Source of the DNA: Chloroflexota bacterium
GTDB lineage: Bacteria > Chloroflexota > Limnocylindria > Limnocylindrales > CSP1-4
Length of the DNA: 25,313 nt
Assembly: GCA_025935655.1 (NCBI GenBank)
Contig: JAICUV010000017.1
Location: 1 to 25,313, forward strand
Direction: 5' to 3'
The translations under genes were made by a program, and so were the position numbers. Below, piece by piece: positions 24,201-25,313 of the stretch (positions within the stretch are counted from its first letter, which is position 1; every line of letters begins with the position of its first letter). The notes beneath the pieces were generated by a model. It was not told the origin of the DNA, did not search any database, and saw only the letters and a list, made by a program, of their open reading frames with translations.

Positions 24201-25087
24201 TGTGCACGACGATCATCGAGAGCGGCCTCGACATCCCGAACGCCAACACGATCGTCATCGACCGCGCGGACACGCTGGGTCTCGCGCAGCTCTACCAGCT
24301 GCGCGGCCGCGTCGGGCGGTCGAGCCGGCGCGCCTACGCCTACCTGCTCTACCGGCGACGCGAGCGGATGAGCGAGGAGGCGCGCAAGCGACTCCAGGCG
24401 ATCTTCAACGCCTCGGAGCTGGGGGCCGGGTTCCAGATCGCGCTCGCCGACCTCGAGATCCGCGGCGCGGGCAACATCCTCGGCGGCGAGCAGTCCGGCT
24501 TCATGGCCTCGGTGGGCTTCGACCTCTACTCGCGGATGCTGGCGGAGGCGGTCGAGGAGGCGAAGGCCCGACGCGAGGAGCGGCCGCCGATCGTCGAGGT
24601 GCCGCAGGCCGTCGTGGACCTGCCGGTGGACGCGCACCTCCCCGACAGCTACGTGCCCGAGGAGGCGCAGAAGCTGGAGCTCTACCGGCGGCTCGCGCGC
24701 GCACGGTCGGCCGGGGACCTGGCCGCCTTCCGCCAGGAGGTCGCCGACCGCTACGGCCCGATGCCGGCGCCGGTCCAGCGCCTCGTCGAGGTCCAGGAGC
24801 TGCGGCTGGCGGCGGAGTCGGCCGGCGTCGCGTCACTCGCCCGCGAGGAGGGCTGGCTCGTCGTGCGCTTCGGCGCGTCCCTCTCCCGCGCGACCGCGAT
24901 GCAGCTCCTCTCGCCGTCCGGCATCGGCGGCCCGCTCCCCGGCATCCGCCCGGGCGACATGACCTTCGCCTCCAACCAGGTCCGTCTGCGCCTGCCGAAG
25001 GACCCCCTCAAGGGCTGGGTCCTGACGCAGGCGGTGGTCTCCCGTCTCGTCGCGGCTGCCGCCGCCTCCGCCGAGGCCGACGGCTAG
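21233..25087 (+). CDS. mfd: Transcription-repair coupling factor
   Basis: A 1284-residue Mfd, the ATP-driven translocase that removes stalled RNA polymerase at lesions and recruits UvrA. Domains in order: UvrB-like N-terminal part with a degenerate P-loop (PHGAKSYLAAA, about 130-140) and FEYERSE-like AYERSELVPDETAAR; RNA-polymerase-interacting domain (about 600-680, LSPGDPVVHIDHGIARYEQML to DRIFVPVEQINRVSRY); RecG-like helicase with Walker A GDVGYGKTE (752-760), DEEQ (853-856), SATPIPRTL, GQMGEGQLEKVM, ESGLDIPN and QLRGRVGRSSRRAYAYLLY; and the C-terminal TRCF domain. GTG 21233 has GGAGG 9 bases upstream and overlaps the pth stop. This gives about 90 charged residues before the usual Mfd start (LPRLLHQTGSFASLRERLG); GTG 21442 is an alternative start. 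All helicase motifs look intact. Confidence 0.96.
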   Translation: MSDRYRGRTTRQRNVAEKVAREWAERRAAAEATDQELDLERASVEAEVELLDPAARPDRDGAPARKPSRPVTAKRADTPGRAGRRVPDLSALPRLLHQTGSFASLRERLGPAREAPGMHGRHAGLTSVPHGAKSYLAAALALVADGERICWVARDAEIGDRVAEELAAWLGDPSLVAVLEPRTSLAYERSELVPDETAARVAALAAWRAGAARVLVASVQALLQATLAPSDLPAEVRTLKAGTRIGMDALLGELFERGYAPVLEVAGRGEFARRGGIVDVFPPSAPLPVRIEFFGDEIDSLRAFDPTDQRSVETINSLVLLPATEFLLPEGGATEVKARLGRLANRLPERLAIDLARFTGEATDPDRPPAVTAGRALAAGDAAEVWARLIAPSTGLDHLDPGTLLVLDEPGDLADAAAFLWRQADERHAELVDAGDLPRDWPGAYLAPRDWKSFLHGARTLELTWQSDAVDAEGMAHASKSLTSGDLFGWREPVLPPGRTERLVDGVEHWLGEKARVVLVSDQAPRLAELLGEAGHAVGIVSRVAEAPPPGAIALVDRSLNGGFEGGPDGLALVTDRELFGSVRVRRPKAMRRVVPRDILERLSPGDPVVHIDHGIARYEQMLRRGEDGQERDYLELSFAAGDRIFVPVEQINRVSRYTGGESPTLSRLGGTDWLRTKQRVRKAVTDLAEELLRLYAKREAADGFAYQPDTPWQGEMEASFPYEETPDQLRAAIEVKVDMETRRPMDRLVVGDVGYGKTEVALRAAFKATQDGKQVAVLVPTTVLAGQHFTTFSQRFSAFPINVRLLSRFVSAKEQEATVAGLADGSVDIVIGTHRLLSKDVAFKDLGLVVVDEEQRFGVAAKERLKHLRAAVDVLTLSATPIPRTLNLALAGIRDLSVIETPPEDRLPIQTRVAEASAGLVRDAVLRELDRGGQVFYVHNRVETIEAQAEQLRRLLPGARILVGHGQMGEGQLEKVMLAFADGAADVLVCTTIIESGLDIPNANTIVIDRADTLGLAQLYQLRGRVGRSSRRAYAYLLYRRRERMSEEARKRLQAIFNASELGAGFQIALADLEIRGAGNILGGEQSGFMASVGFDLYSRMLAEAVEEAKARREERPPIVEVPQAVVDLPVDAHLPDSYVPEEAQKLELYRRLARARSAGDLAAFRQEVADRYGPMPAPVQRLVEVQELRLAAESAGVASLAREEGWLVVRFGASLSRATAMQLLSPSGIGGPLPGIRPGDMTFASNQVRLRLPKDPLKGWVLTQAVVSRLVAAAAASAEADG

Positions 25088-25108
25088 ACCGCTGCGCCTC
25101 CCTCCCGT

Positions 25109-25259
25109 CATTCAGCCACCCCACGGGTACTGGACAGCGCCCTCATCTCATACAGCCACCCCATGCCTGTATGACCACCGTCAGCCCAGATTTGCCTAGA
25201 TTCCCCCGGCCGCGATCGTTCGTGCAGTCCGATAGCACCCACCCCATGCATGAATGACC
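25109..25259 (+). repeat. Three copies of a CCACCCCATGC-centred motif downstream of mfd
   Basis: The complete copy (25149-25176) has CATACAG (25149-25155), core CCACCCCATGC (25156-25166), CTGTATG (25167-25173) and ACC; the flanks are a perfect 7-bp inverted repeat. A left part is found at 25109-25124 (CATTCAG, then CCACCCCAC). A right part is found at 25239-25259 (CCACCCCATGC, then ATGAATG and ACC). The rest of 25088-25313 has no convincing gene. The motif may be a dimeric operator for the next gene or a genome-wide intergenic repeat. Confidence 0.6.
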
Positions 25260-25295
25260 AGGAGTCGTGACGGGTAGCTACGCTGGCGGACAATG
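25256..25295 (+). promoter_or_regulatory. Possible promoter and leaderless start of the next gene
   Basis: TACGCT (25279-25284) resembles a -10 box and would place a transcript start about at ATG 25293, reading MGTRRHA to the window edge. An ATGACC at 25254-25259 could be a -35 but at a 19-bp spacing. An alternative is GTGACG (25267-25272) with GACAAT (25289-25294), 16 bp apart. Too little sequence remains to decide. Confidence 0.2.
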
Positions 25296-25313
25296 GGGAC
25301 ACGTCGGCACGCG

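Noticed and set aside
20744..24637. 1297-residue minus-strand ORF opposite mfd
   Set aside because: Antisense to intact Mfd motifs; composition is that of a GC shadow frame.
25108..25302. 64-residue minus-strand ORF over the repeated motif after mfd
   Set aside because: No ribosome-binding site or homology, and its sequence simply reflects the repeated CCACCCCATGC motif.

Overview
The window is very GC-rich bacterial chromosome with GTG and TTG starts alongside ATG. The ribosomal protein S21 sequence, a PgpH-type HD protein next to ybeY, a pth-mfd pair, an AfsR/SARP regulator and a large alpha-2-macroglobulin lipoprotein together suggest an uncultured, high-GC, possibly soil or freshwater Chloroflexota (Limnocylindria-like); an actinobacterium is the main alternative. 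This placement is an inference from gene content and is only moderately secure. No rRNA, tRNA, CRISPR array, transposase or integrase was seen, and no gene-free stretch exceeds 300 bases.

Layout. (1) 1-597, minus: N-terminal part of an AMP-forming acyl-CoA ligase running off the left edge. (2) 646-1728, minus: a lipoprotein of unknown function. (3) 1961-7068, minus: a lipid/phosphate-ester gene cluster, read as PAP2 phosphatase, PhoD-like phosphatase, unknown membrane protein, diacylglycerol-kinase-family lipid kinase, second PAP2 phosphatase. The last four genes are joined by 4-bp stop/start overlaps and end in a strong hairpin. (4) 7196-10889, plus: a housekeeping run of rpsU, yqeY, a 7TM-HD (PgpH-type) c-di-AMP phosphodiesterase and ybeY, led by a good sigma70-type promoter. 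(5) 10899-15170: an AfsR/SARP regulator (minus) divergent from two plus-strand genes, a small alpha/beta-barrel protein and a secreted phage-fibre-like protein. An identical 21-bp element precedes each of these two genes. It contains two near-identical 8-mers at 11-bp spacing, which is the layout expected of a SARP operator. (6) 15228-20258, minus: a 1676-residue alpha-2-macroglobulin-like lipoprotein without a visible thioester motif. (7) 20508-25087, plus: pth and mfd with a 4-bp overlap. (8) 25088-25313: intergenic DNA with a motif repeated three times.

How the genes fit together. Region 3 looks like a membrane lipid-phosphate turnover unit, with a kinase and two phosphatases able to interconvert phosphorylated and free lipids. 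Region 4 joins ribosome function and RNA maturation to c-di-AMP breakdown, as in the Bacillus yqeY/yqfF/yqfG neighbourhood but without phoH. Region 5 is the most distinctive: it reads as a compact regulon of one SARP regulator and two targets, one of them a secreted fibre, with the putative operator visible in the DNA. Region 7 is a conserved translation/repair pair.
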